Shown here piece after piece: positions 55,004 through 62,613 of a stretch of DNA of 64,000 nucleotides; the first letter of the stretch is position 1, and each line of letters starts with the position of its first letter. The notes beneath the pieces were generated by a model. The model searched no databases. It was not told the DNA's origin and was given only the letters and a program-made list of their open reading frames with translations. The stretch comes from Actinacidiphila rubida (GTDB lineage Bacteria > Actinomycetota > Actinomycetes > Streptomycetales > Streptomycetaceae). The translations under genes were made by a program, and so were the position numbers. The stretch lies in the NCBI RefSeq assembly GCF_900110255.1, contig NZ_FODD01000001.1, positions 329,486 to 393,485 on the forward strand. Direction: 5' to 3'.

Positions 55004-55296
55004 GTGAACCTCTTGGCGGCCCCTGGAGAACCCTGGTCCGGCGAAGCTGCCCGACCGAGGAGGGACCCACCCGTTCCGGCCGGTCGTGCGCCGGTAGACC
55101 GGATCGACAACCCGCGCAACAGGCACGGCCCTTGACGGCAACGGGGACGGCAACCGGGACGCACCCCAGTGCACATCGACGGACGCTGACGGACCATTGG
55201 TTCCTCCCTCACCTGCGAAAACGCAGGCGGGAACGGTCCGCCTCCCACACGTACTATGTGCTGGCGGGGGCCACGCCGGTCCTGGTGCACAACTGC
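55004..55296. repeat. ~290-bp cassette-border repeat, copy A
   Basis: It resembles 56838-57122 (B) and 61363-61651 (C). Shared landmarks in order are: CTTGGCGGC, CCTGGAGAA, a GAGGAGGG-type box, GGCAACCCGCACAACAGGCA-like text, TTGACGGTAACGGNGACGG, CAGTGCACATCGACGG, CTGCGAAAACGCAGGCGGGAAC and finally the Hint end. The block has no counterpart in the complete RHS gene apart from the last ~50 bp. Copy A ends at the TPVLVHNC codons. Confidence 0.85.
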
Positions 55297-55622
55297 AACG
55301 AGGCAATCGCTGCACAGCTCAAGTCTCGCGTGGACGACCTCCACGGGCTGCTCCCCAAGGGTGCCCAGGGGCGGAGGTCAACAGCTATCTTCGGGCAATC
55401 GACGACGAGGGAAATCCGGTTGATGTGGTTGGCTGGAGCACTAGCAAGCGTGATCCAAACCGAATTCTGGACCGGCTGATCCGTGATGGTTTGCAAGACG
55501 GGGAAGTGATGGCTGACAGGACAGCTGAAGATGCTGAGACAAGCGCACCAGCTCACATCAAAGCCAAGGGATGGACGCCGGTGGCAGGCGTCGCTAACCG
55601 TCCAGTCTGTCCTTGGCGCTAG
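55246..55622 (+). pseudogene. orphan toxin cassette A: broken deaminase-like tail
   Basis: HTYYVLAGATPVLVHNCNEA (from 55246) is a Hint end joined to a toxin tail SRVDDLHGLLPKGAQGRR. At about 55370 the frame shifts; the continuation VNSYLRAIDDEGNPVDVVGWS ... AHIKAKGWTPVAGVANRPVCPWR is in another frame and ends at TAG (55620-55622). In related tails a second Cys follows RPVCPxC and an H-A-E motif precedes; here the Cys is lost at the stop and the HAE site reads DAE. So the deaminase is inactivated by frameshift, truncation and loss of key residues. The immunity candidate at 55658 remains intact. Confidence 0.7.
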
Positions 55623-55657
55623 AACAGCTTGTTTGGGACAACTAGATAGGTTACGCC

Positions 55658-56245
55658 ATGTTCAATCGAACTCTTGTAAAGAGTATGCTCGCCGAGCTGG
55701 CCGATCGACAGTGTGGCGCAGTCGCCACCTTGATGCTCGCAAGGTTTAGGCGGATGTTCATGGCGGATGCTCGAGAAGAGGTGACCTCTGAATCGACACA
55801 ACAGGTTGTCCAGGATGCATACAACTACTGCTTGAGGAAGGCCGCCGGCGAGGTCGTGAGCAGCACTGCAATTCGTGCCCGGTTCAATGAACTCTTGGGG
55901 CCGGATGAATCCCCATTTGAAGACCCAGAGGAGATCGAGCCGTGGTTCATCGATCTCGTTTCAACGGCGGATTACGCTGTCCGGACCTGGGAGCGTCCTG
56001 ATGTCAGTGGATCGGTTTGCTTTGACGCACTATTGAGTGCATATTCCATCGCGGGTGGGCTGGAGGACGATCCTGAGCTCACGCCCACCTCTCCGTTGGG
56101 GCAGTTGGAGTTCGAACGGCAGATTGCCGATATGCGCGCTATTCAGTCAGGGGTGGGTGTGGAAGAGCTGATTGAAATCGGCGGTCAACTGGCGCAGGCA
56201 TACGCCGAGAGATTCTTGGAGTACATCCATCATTATCAGGGTTGA
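55658..56245 (+). CDS. probable immunity protein of cassette A (unknown family)
   Basis: 195 residues, intact, 36 bp after the broken toxin tail. Acidic and mostly helical: LVKSMLAELADRQCGAVATLMLARFRRMFMADAREEV, DYAVRTWERPDVSGSVCFDALLSAYSIAGGLEDD and IGGQLAQAYAERFLEYIHHY. No membrane segment or signal. A/T-rich codon use matches other cassette genes. A distant likeness to the 52189 protein (helical, paired acidic stretches) is possible but not convincing. Retaining it while the toxin is dead fits protection against toxins of relatives. No recognised domain. Confidence 0.62.
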   Translation: MFNRTLVKSMLAELADRQCGAVATLMLARFRRMFMADAREEVTSESTQQVVQDAYNYCLRKAAGEVVSSTAIRARFNELLGPDESPFEDPEEIEPWFIDLVSTADYAVRTWERPDVSGSVCFDALLSAYSIAGGLEDDPELTPTSPLGQLEFERQIADMRAIQSGVGVEELIEIGGQLAQAYAERFLEYIHHYQG

Positions 56246-56837
56246 CGGGATCTGAGTGTGTTGGCTGGAGTCGTTTCCTGTCCTATTTTGCTGGTGGTAG
56301 CTCTCGATTCGAACCGGCTTTTGCGTTAATGACGGACGCCGAGGCTCTCACTGCAGTTCGCGACGGGGGCCCAGGGTCTTTTGTGTGAGATCGCATTGAG
56401 ATGTGTTCAGGAGTGTGGGGCTGCTGATCAAGCGCGTAGCGTATCCCGACTGCTCCGCCTTCGACGGCGGAGCCCCGCCCGTGATGACGATTTCGTTCTC
56501 AGGTCATCAATTTTTTGATATGCGCAGGAAGTTCGGGTGGCGGGTGTGGCTGCGAGCAACGGTCATCGGGCCAAGGAAGATCGTCAACGCCGATGTCGAC
56601 CTGTCAGGGTTCGACTTGGACGGAGTTGAGTTCCGAGGCTGTGCGATCGCCCAGTTCGAACGCCCTCTCGGCATGGTCGTGTGGGGCGGGAAAGTGCGGC
56701 GCTGCCAGCGATCGTGCGCGGGTGCGTCGTGGCACGGGAATCAGTAACTGCCGCGGGTGAGTCCCTTCACGGCCCGGGCTCTGGAGAAGCGCCGGGAACC
56801 TCCAAGGGCTGCCAAGGCCGGGCGCAAGCGTCACGGG
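56246..56837. other. remnant-bearing spacer
   Basis: A 592-bp stretch without a firm gene. A GTG-started frame at 56403-56747 (114 codons) contains ISFSGHQFFDMRRKFGWRVWLRATVIGPRKIVNADVDLSGFDLDGVEF, which looks like a real protein piece, with its last part slightly pentapeptide-like. It then runs into repetitive sequence with a Cys/Arg-rich end. It may be a decayed immunity gene. The first ~150 bp hold nothing recognised. Confidence 0.35.
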
Positions 56838-57122
56838 GTGAGCCTTGGCGGCTCCTGGAGAACGCTGTCCGGAAGCTGCCTTGCCGAGGAGGGGCCCACC
56901 CGCTCCGGCTGGCCGTCTGCCAGTCGACCCGTCGGCAACCCGCACAACAGGCATGGCCGTTGACGGTAATGGCGACGGCAACCGGGACGCACGCCAGTGC
57001 ACATCGACGGACGCCGACGGACTGTTGACGCCTCCTCCACCTGCGAAAACGCAGGCGGGAACGGCCCGGCTTCCACACGTACTATGTGGAGGCTGGGGCC
57101 ACACCGGTACTCGTCCACAACT
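56838..57122. repeat. ~290-bp cassette-border repeat, copy B
   Basis: Homologous to copies A (55004-55296) and C (61363-61651). The last part encodes LRKRRRERPGFHTYYVEAGATPVLVHN after a TGA near 57023. The final 22 bases of the HTYYVEAG region match the full RHS gene exactly. Confidence 0.85.
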
Positions 57123-57544
57123 TCAATGCCGAGTGTGAACTGGCGAAGCTGCCTTCTCGGCCAGATCACGCAGGCCCGACGAGCGGGCGCAGTACGCTCA
57201 GCGACGAGACCATAGTCAGCGGACGGGGTAGCGATCCCGCTACCAAGGCGACGAAGCGTTCTATCACCGACCGGCTCTGGGGTCTGGGCAAATGGGATAG
57301 CAGGGCTGACTGGGGAGATGCCGACCACGTCGAAATGAAGGTGGTCGACATGATGGAAAAGCAAGAGGTTGATCACGCCGAAGTGGTGATCAATAATGAA
57401 GAAGGGCCATCCGTCAAGGCGGCACCCGCCCTTTCTTGCCCAAACACCTTGGACTCGCTGTTGGGTGGCAAGACGCTGAGGGTGCACTGGCGTGACAAAG
57501 ACACGGGCGAGATGACGAGTCATCTTTTCGGAGGTATTGGATGA
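57086..57544 (+). CDS. orphan toxin cassette B: SCP1.201/DddA-like deaminase tail
   Basis: First in-frame start GTG 57086 gives 152 residues: VEAGATPVLVHN, then the toxin. Toward the end WGDADHVEMKVVDMMEKQEVDHAEVVINNEEGPS ... LSCPNTLDSLLGGKTLRVHWRDKDTGEMTSHLFGGIG matches the SCP1.201-like family that includes the double-strand DNA cytosine deaminase DddA. HVE carries the zinc-binding His and catalytic Glu. The first zinc Cys expected after GP is Ser (GPS), while the second (LSC) remains, so activity is doubtful. No secretion part is attached, and it lacks a ribosome binding site. It overlaps Imm1 by ATGA. Confidence 0.75.
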   Translation: MEAGATPVLVHNFNAECELAKLPSRPDHAGPTSGRSTLSDETIVSGRGSDPATKATKRSITDRLWGLGKWDSRADWGDADHVEMKVVDMMEKQEVDHAEVVINNEEGPSVKAAPALSCPNTLDSLLGGKTLRVHWRDKDTGEMTSHLFGGIG

Positions 57545-57969
57545 CGATCAAGGGACTCGAGGCGCAGTTTCAGCCCGAGCACACCAAATCTCCCGCTCTA
57601 CTCGTCAGTGCGGATGACGTGGATTCGTTCATTGATGCCTTGCTGAACGGACAACATGATCGTAATTGCGCTGTGGTCTATTCGCTTGATCGCCCAACGA
57701 TGCCATCGGGATATCGAGATCACGAGTTGGCGGTTGGGGTTGATAGGGTCGCCCAGATGGGGGCGCTGACCCTCGCGGCCGATGACGGCTATGTATCGAA
57801 AGGCTCGATGGATGGCGGAATCGGCGAATATATGCTCCTCGGGCATGTGCGGGAGTTCATGCCGGGCTCGGAAATTCCCATCGCGCTTGTCCGTCAGGCG
57901 GTGAAGGAGTTTCTCAGCAGCGGCGGTCAGGTTCCAACGTGCATCGAATGGCAAGAGGAAGAGTTTTAA
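57541..57969 (+). CDS. Imm1 family immunity protein
   Basis: 142 residues. SPALLVSADDVDSFIDALLNG, DHELAVGVDRVAQMGALTLAADDGYVSKG, YMLLGHVREFMPGSEIPIALVRQAVKEFLSSGG and PTCIEWQEEEF follow the Imm1 pattern. Imm1 proteins commonly accompany SCP1.201-type deaminase toxins, as here. The ATG overlaps the toxin stop, so the two are coupled. It is intact despite the doubtful toxin. A terminator stem follows at 58030. Confidence 0.88.
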   Translation: MTIKGLEAQFQPEHTKSPALLVSADDVDSFIDALLNGQHDRNCAVVYSLDRPTMPSGYRDHELAVGVDRVAQMGALTLAADDGYVSKGSMDGGIGEYMLLGHVREFMPGSEIPIALVRQAVKEFLSSGGQVPTCIEWQEEEF

Positions 57970-58029
57970 ATAAAAGCGGTGCCCTTGGGCGGGGCCTGCG
58001 CCTAAGGGCGCTTGACGGCAACGCCGTCG

Positions 58030-58075
58030 GACGCCGGAGCCCCCACCCGCGGTTCGTGGTGGGGGTTCCGGCGTC
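58030..58075. terminator. bidirectional terminator
   Basis: 18-bp stem (58030-58047 with 58058-58075, one G-T pair) and 10-nt loop between Imm1 and the convergent integrase remnant. Confidence 0.8.
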
Positions 58076-58089
58076 TCTGCGTGGTGTGG

Positions 58090-58850
58090 TCAGTTGGGTG
58101 GGGCATTGATCACGGGCGGGTCGTCGGGATCGTCGCCGTCCTGGAGGACGTCGGTGAGTTGGTTGAGGCGTCGTGTTGGAGGCGCAGGCGGACGTGGGCG
58201 TAGACCTGGGCGGTGATCCCGATGTTGGCGTGGTCGAGTAGTTCCTTGATGGTGACCAGTTGGACGCCCTGTTCCAGGAGCAGGGTGGCGCAGGTGTGGC
58301 TGAGGTCGTGGAAGCGGATGCGTCGGATGCCTGCCTGGTCGAGTAATCCAGTGAATCGACGGGCGATGTCGCTGGGGTCGAGGGGTGTGCCGACACGGGT
58401 GGTGAAGATCAGGCCGCCTTCCCGCCACCGGGCTCCAGCGGCGGTGCGTTGATGCTCCTGCTCTTGGCGGAGTTGTTCGAGGGCGACCAGGCACGCCGTG
58501 GGCAGAGCGATGCGTCGTTCGGCAGCCCTGGTCTTGGTGGGGAAGAGGGTGAGTCCTCCGGCGGGGTTGTGCTGGAGGCTGCGGCGGATGTTGAGGGTGC
58601 CGGCGGCCGGTTCGAGGTCGGCCAGGTGAGGCCCAGCAGTTCACCGCGTCGCAGTCCGGCTCTCAGGGCCACCACAGGGTCCGGGGTTTGTCCCGCCGGG
58701 CCATTTTGAGGAAGCCGCGTGCTTCGTCGGCCGTGAGCGGTTCGAAGCGCCGGTGGCGGGCCGGGCTGAGTTTGACGTTCCGGGCGACATTGCGGGGCAG
58801 TTCATCCTGTTGGGTGAACAGGGTGAACTGGCGACCATCGGAAGGAAGCA
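58090..58850 (-). pseudogene. frameshifted, truncated tyrosine recombinase (integrase)
   Basis: Reading across frames gives PLTADEARGFLKMARRDKPRT ... VALRAGLRRGELLGLTW / ADLEPAAGTLNIRRS ... FHDLSHTCATLLLEQGVQLVTIKELLDHANIGITAQVYAHV, ending at 58090. One shift is near 58626 (a missing G in TGG|CC), another near 58670. The N-terminal arm-binding part is missing: the sequence ends where the 58854 gene begins. In HDLSHT the usual catalytic Arg is Ser. Only the tyrosine (VYAH) and the first Arg (LRRGE) remain. It is probably from an integrated element of pSAM2/phage type, now dead. Confidence 0.82.
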
Positions 58851-58853
58851 GGC

Positions 58854-59372
58854 ATGGTGAGGTGGGTTCGATCTCTTGGAGGCCCCTTGATCGCTGTGCG
58901 AGAGGATTTCCTTGCGTCCTGGCGTGGCGGCGAGGAAGTCGATAGCGAGGGGAACGAAATCGAGGAGGAGGAGACGGACTACTGGCGTGCATGTGAAATC
59001 ACCGATCAGGTTGGATTGATCGACTTGACAGGCCGGGACATGCTGGTTCTGAACAGCGGGCCACTGCGCACAACGTACGTTTCGGAGAGTTCCCTTTTTG
59101 TGCAGCAAGTGGCCAAACCGGCCAGGACTGATCTCCTTGGTGCGATCGACGATGCACTTCCTCGTGTGGCCTGGCGTGACATGTTCTACTGGAAGAGCGG
59201 GGGAGATTACGTTTTGTTTGATGCTGCGGCCGCCGGGGATGAAATCAGCGAATCGGACAGGATCAACTTCTCCCTCCCTCCCGGTCGAACTCTGGTGAGA
59301 ATTGCGAATGTTGAGCCGGCGCCAGAGCTGGACGTCTGGGTAAATTTGGTGCAGTTGGTTCCGCAGGGATAG
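58854..59372 (+). CDS. Imm21 family immunity protein
   Basis: 172 residues. WVRSLGGPLIAVREDFLASWRGG, EEEETDYWRACEITDQVGLIDLTGRDMLVLNSGPLRTTYV and SSLFVQQVAKPARTDLLGAIDDALPRVAWRDMFYWKSGGDYVLFDAAAAG match the Imm21 pattern (GGPL / DYxRAC / ALVLxxEP). The ATG at 58854 has GAAGGAAG at 58841. It directly abuts the truncated end of the integrase remnant on the other strand, as if inserted there. No toxin cassette is adjacent, so this is an orphan immunity gene. Confidence 0.75.
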   Translation: MVRWVRSLGGPLIAVREDFLASWRGGEEVDSEGNEIEEEETDYWRACEITDQVGLIDLTGRDMLVLNSGPLRTTYVSESSLFVQQVAKPARTDLLGAIDDALPRVAWRDMFYWKSGGDYVLFDAAAAGDEISESDRINFSLPPGRTLVRIANVEPAPELDVWVNLVQLVPQG

Positions 59373-59391
59373 TTCACCTAAATCACGCGCG

Positions 59392-60006
59392 GTGGTGAAG
59401 TACTCGGCCATCGCGGCCAGCGGGACGGTCGATTGCCCCTCCATACCTGCTGATGACCGGTTCTCGGACGTCGTGCGGGTGGTGGGGGAGGGTGCGTGGG
59501 CTTCGGACGACGTGTCGTTCTTGGGGCAGGTGAGCCAAGTGGCCGGTGACTACCTGGAGACGTTCGAGGAGGGGCCCGCAGGGTGGGGTTACTAACGCTA
59601 CATGGCGGCGATGCTTGTCCTGATCGCTCTGCCCAACCTGATCGGTGGGCCGGGTAGCGACACGGTGGCCTCGGTGTGGGAGTTCACGCGTCGGTTCGCC
59701 GATCACGTCGACTGGGATCTCGGCCGTGCGCAGGGACAGAACGCCGCTACCTCTGAATCGTCCTTCCGGAGGAGGGAGGGCGTGGTGTGGCTGCGCAACG
59801 CCGAACTCGCCGGGGGTGGCGGCAACACCACGTTGATCGCTGTTGAGTCGGCGGCCTGGGGCCGCACGTTCGTCGCCGCACTCGACGCGATCCGCGGGAC
59901 GCCAGAAAAAAAGATACTCATTCCGGCTGACTACGACCACGTTGAACCGATCTGCGCGACCATTCCAGGGCAGTGGTTCCTGGGATATACCGACGCAATG
60001 AGCTGA
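59392..60006 (+). pseudogene. unknown gene with an in-frame stop
   Basis: Two open stretches in the same frame are split by one TAA at 59593-59595: MVKYSAIAASGTVDCPS ... LETFEEGPAGWGY and then RYMAAMLVLIALPNLIGGPG ... TIPGQWFLGYTDAMS. Joined they give about 205 residues with continuous composition, including a weak membrane-like segment (MLVLIALPNLIGG) and a C-terminal ILIPADYDHVEPICATIPGQ. It looks like one gene killed by a point mutation. Position between immunity genes suggests a decayed immunity protein. No family recognised. Confidence 0.5.
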
Positions 60007-60008
60007 GG

Positions 60009-61049
60009 ATGATACTCAGTGTTTCGAGCGGCGGTCAATCCGTCGCGCTACTCAGGGTCGCTGTGAGGGCTGACGGAATGCGAGAACCAACTGTGACCAG
60101 CGGCGCCTTCTGCCTGATTCGATACATGCCTCTGCTGGCGGTGCTCGAATCGCGCATACGGCAGCCGGTCGACGAGGTCATTCGGGGTTGTCTGGGCTCC
60201 GGCGAGATCGCGGACGGCGTACTGATCAGTCTGGATGAATTCTCTGAGGCAGTTGGCCAGTTGCAGGATTTCGGCCGTCCTGCCTTCTTCGAACAGAGCG
60301 TCGCGAGCATGGCCTTGACCGCGGCTGGGGCTGGAGAGGCGGAGCCGGGTTCGGCAGATACGCGAATCTCGGAGCAGGCGGTCGGGGTATGGAGCACGCT
60401 GACCCGACTGGTGAAGGAGGAGGCGCGGGCATCTGCGTCTCCGGGTGTCGCCGACTTCGCGGAGCTGGAGCGCAGTGCACAGCGCGAGGATGCGCGTGTG
60501 CTGTTCGCGGGGGAACGCGATCCGTCGGCGGTCGTCCGGCACGCCGATCAGCTGGTTTCGGCGGGCGTCGCGATGACGGCTGAGCTGTCGAAAGTGGCTG
60601 CTGCGCTTCGATGGCGGCCTTCCGGGCCTTGCGGTGCGCAATGCACTTGGCCGACTTGTGGGTCTTTGGCGCCGAACTGCGTGCGCAGTCGCGCGTTTCG
60701 CCCCCAGCAGACGCTGGCCGCTCGACTCCGGCGGAAACAGGGTGCAGAGTCCCGGCCCTGGTACATGATCTCCATGAGTCTTCTGGCGGCCGATGACGAG
60801 CCGTTCGAGTTCGTCACAGAGATCGGGACAGAAGGCTATGAGCTGCGCAAGGTGGCTCAGTACATGGACGGCCGACTCGTCTGCGTCGATCGGGAGCACC
60901 CGCGCCGGGCCGGGGTGCAGCTCGGCTCGAATCGTGTTCCGTCGTGGACGGAACTCAAGGCCGATGACGACCTGCATGTTGAGGAGACGTCTGCGGAATT
61001 CTTCGAGCGACGCTGGAAGGAAGGGATCACCGGCTTCATCGGTCAGTGA
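60009..61049 (+). CDS. composite ORF: unknown N-part, DUF6881-like C-part
   Basis: 346 residues from ATG 60009. The first ~200 residues (LIRYMPLLAVLESRIRQPVDEVIRGCLGSGEIADGVLISLDEF ...) are helical and unrecognised. Residues ~200-250 (GPCGAQCTWPTCGSLAPNCVRSRA) look like non-coding sequence read through. The last ~95 residues, from MISMSLLAADDEPFEFVTEIGTEGYELRKVAQYMDGRLVCVDREH, resemble DUF6881 (EPxxxYxEIxxDGYExRKVxxxxDG). DUF6881 genes often sit in toxin-immunity loci. An internal start at 60765 could express the DUF6881 part alone. The ORF may therefore be two merged remnants. Confidence 0.5.
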   Translation: MILSVSSGGQSVALLRVAVRADGMREPTVTSGAFCLIRYMPLLAVLESRIRQPVDEVIRGCLGSGEIADGVLISLDEFSEAVGQLQDFGRPAFFEQSVASMALTAAGAGEAEPGSADTRISEQAVGVWSTLTRLVKEEARASASPGVADFAELERSAQREDARVLFAGERDPSAVVRHADQLVSAGVAMTAELSKVAAALRWRPSGPCGAQCTWPTCGSLAPNCVRSRAFRPQQTLAARLRRKQGAESRPWYMISMSLLAADDEPFEFVTEIGTEGYELRKVAQYMDGRLVCVDREHPRRAGVQLGSNRVPSWTELKADDDLHVEETSAEFFERRWKEGITGFIGQ

Positions 61050-61362
61050 TCGCGCGCTTGCCGGCGCTGTCCCCGCCCAGTGCTGTGTCGGGGCGCCGGA
61101 CAAGACTCCGCGTCAGCATTGGCGCTTGAGGGGCTGGCCTCTGTTGATGAATCGGCTGGCCCGTCGTACGCGTGCAGAGTCCGTTCGCGGGCATCGCTAT
61201 ACCAATCAGTGGGGGATCGACTCGGCGGTGCTCGCCTCCTGCTGCCCGCGGGGGCCCACCCGCCGGTCATAAGTGACGGCTCACCAGCCGCCCCAACTCG
61301 CCGCGGCCCCGGTCCCGCCTCGGACAGCCCACTGCGTGAACGCGCGAGGCCAGTGTCACGGT
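61050..61362. other. spacer without a recognisable gene
   Basis: About 310 bp between the DUF6881-like ORF and repeat copy C. Short frames such as RVRSRASLYQSVGDRLGGARLLLPAGAHP appear but none has a start, ribosome binding site or family match. The region may hold a decayed cassette. Nothing else is visible. Confidence 0.3.
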
Positions 61363-61651
61363 GTGAGCCTTGGTGGCTCCTGGAGAACCGTGGCCCGGCG
61401 AAGGCGCCGACCGAAGAGGGACCCATCGACTCCGGCCGGTCCTGTGCCGGCAGGCCGGTCGGCAATCCGCATAGCAGGCACAGCTGTTGACGGTAGCGGT
61501 GACGGCGACCACGATGCACTCCACCGCACATCCGGGGACACAGAGGGACCGTTGATTCCTTACTCACCTATGAAAGCGCAGGCAGGAACAGCCCAGCTTC
61601 CACACGTACTGTGTGGAACCCGGGGACACGCCGGTCCTGGTGCACAACTGC
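61363..61651. repeat. ~290-bp cassette-border repeat, copy C
   Basis: Homologous to A and B but more diverged. It carries GAAAGCGCAGGCAGGAACAG where the others have GAAAACGCAGGCGGGAACGG, and TACTGTGTGG for TACTATGTGG. A TGA in the frame before HTYCVEPG shows that the Hint part is no longer coding. Confidence 0.82.
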
Positions 61652-61762
61652 GGCGCTGAGCAGGTCGAGTTCGGCGGCGACCATCTGAGCCGCAAGGCGA
61701 TCGAGGCCCGCAAGGCCAACAATGGATCTCCCCGGTCCGGCTGGAACGTTCCACGTGCATGA
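61601..61762 (+). pseudogene. orphan toxin cassette C: truncated tail
   Basis: HTYCVEPGDTPVLVHNCGAEQVEFGGDHLSRKAIEARKANNGSPRSGWNV, then stop at 61760-61762. The Hint end is mutated (HTYCVEPGD for HTYYVEAGA). The toxin opening resembles deaminase-type tails (xGWNVAVF is expected next) but the catalytic part is absent. It is followed by the SUKH immunity gene at 61779, presumably its former partner. Confidence 0.65.
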
Positions 61763-61778
61763 ATAATCGTAGGAAGCC

Positions 61779-62300
61779 ATGTTTGATACGCAGAGGTTTC
61801 GGGAAGTGGTGGAGCCGGTCGCGCGGGCCGCAGGCGTGGTTCCATGGGACCAGGTCGAGGCCGAACTTGGTCACGAGCTTCCATCCGACTACAAGTGGCT
61901 TGTGGAGAACTATGGTCCCGGTACTATCGATGGATTCCTTGAAGTTCTGCAGCCCGTCACGAAATTCGCACCCATTCGACTGCAATCCCGAGTTGCTCGA
62001 TCGCGGGAGATCTTGAAGACCTGTGTCGACCATGGTGAAGTGATCCCGGCAGATCCGAGCGAATTGGTTGCGGTGGCAGTGACGGATAACGGCGACACCA
62101 TCTATTGGGTGACCAGGCCGCGACATTCGCCTGACAGTTGGACGATCGCACTGAATGCCGCAAGGAATGATCTGTGGGAGTTCTTTGACGGTGGCGTTGT
62201 CTCATTCCTGACGGCGACATTGGCGCGAGAAGTGACTTTCGCGTTGTTCCCGAGGAACTTCCCGGGACGGACCCCGGTCACCTTTACTGCCCATGCGTAA
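61779..62300 (+). CDS. SUKH (SMI1/KNR4) immunity protein
   Basis: 173 residues. WDQVEAELGHELPSDYKWLVENYGPGTIDGFLEVLQPV, then LVAVAVTDNGDTIYWVTRPRHSPDSWTI and WEFFDGGVVSFLTATL, are the signature SUKH segments. The ATG at 61779 has AGGAAG upstream. It lies 16 bp after the truncated toxin tail. Codon use is A/T-richer, like the other cassettes. SUKH proteins neutralise nuclease and deaminase toxins; the immediate partner is broken, so it may act in defence against kin toxins. Its stop overlaps the start of the next orphan. Confidence 0.88.
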   Translation: MFDTQRFREVVEPVARAAGVVPWDQVEAELGHELPSDYKWLVENYGPGTIDGFLEVLQPVTKFAPIRLQSRVARSREILKTCVDHGEVIPADPSELVAVAVTDNGDTIYWVTRPRHSPDSWTIALNAARNDLWEFFDGGVVSFLTATLAREVTFALFPRNFPGRTPVTFTAHA

Positions 62301-62449
62301 TGCGTCTCCGTGCACGTGCCTATGCGGAAGCCGGTACGACCCCGGTCCTGGTCCACCATTGCGGCCTGGCCGGGGTGGGGGACAGCAAGCTGTGTCCGCG
62401 TGGGTCTTCCGGACGGCGGCACAGCAGGCCGGCTAACGGAGCGAAGTAG
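62300..62449 (+). pseudogene. orphan Hint end D with short tail
   Basis: ATG 62300 gives 49 residues: MRLRARAYAEAGTTPVLVHHCGLAGVGDSK ... RRHSRPANGAK. EAGTTPVLVHHC is a degenerate Hint end (HN replaced by HH) joined to a tail that does not resemble a domain. Unlike A-C the ~290-bp repeat is absent in front of it. It is the most decayed or smallest of the orphan junctions. Confidence 0.55.
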
Positions 62450-62613
62450 TCTCCTCATCGCCACCGCGTGCGGCATACCTTCGGCTTGATAGCCGTCATC
62501 GGCCGCCTCGCGTGCCACCAAGAGGACCAGCGTGAGCGCGAGTTCGATCGGGTGTGGGGGTGCGGTCCGTGCGTCGGGCTGGATGGCTGGCGCTTGAGAA
62601 AGGGTGTTTGACG
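62450..62613. other. spacer with recombinase-like short text
   Basis: 164 bp. Plus-strand reading includes PHRHRVRHTFG, reminiscent of an HxRHTFA tyrosine-recombinase box, and minus-strand reading includes LALTLVLLVAREAADDGYQAEGMPHA. Both are too short to call. No promoter was identified for the next gene. GAGAAAGGG at 62597 is its likely ribosome binding site. Confidence 0.25.
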
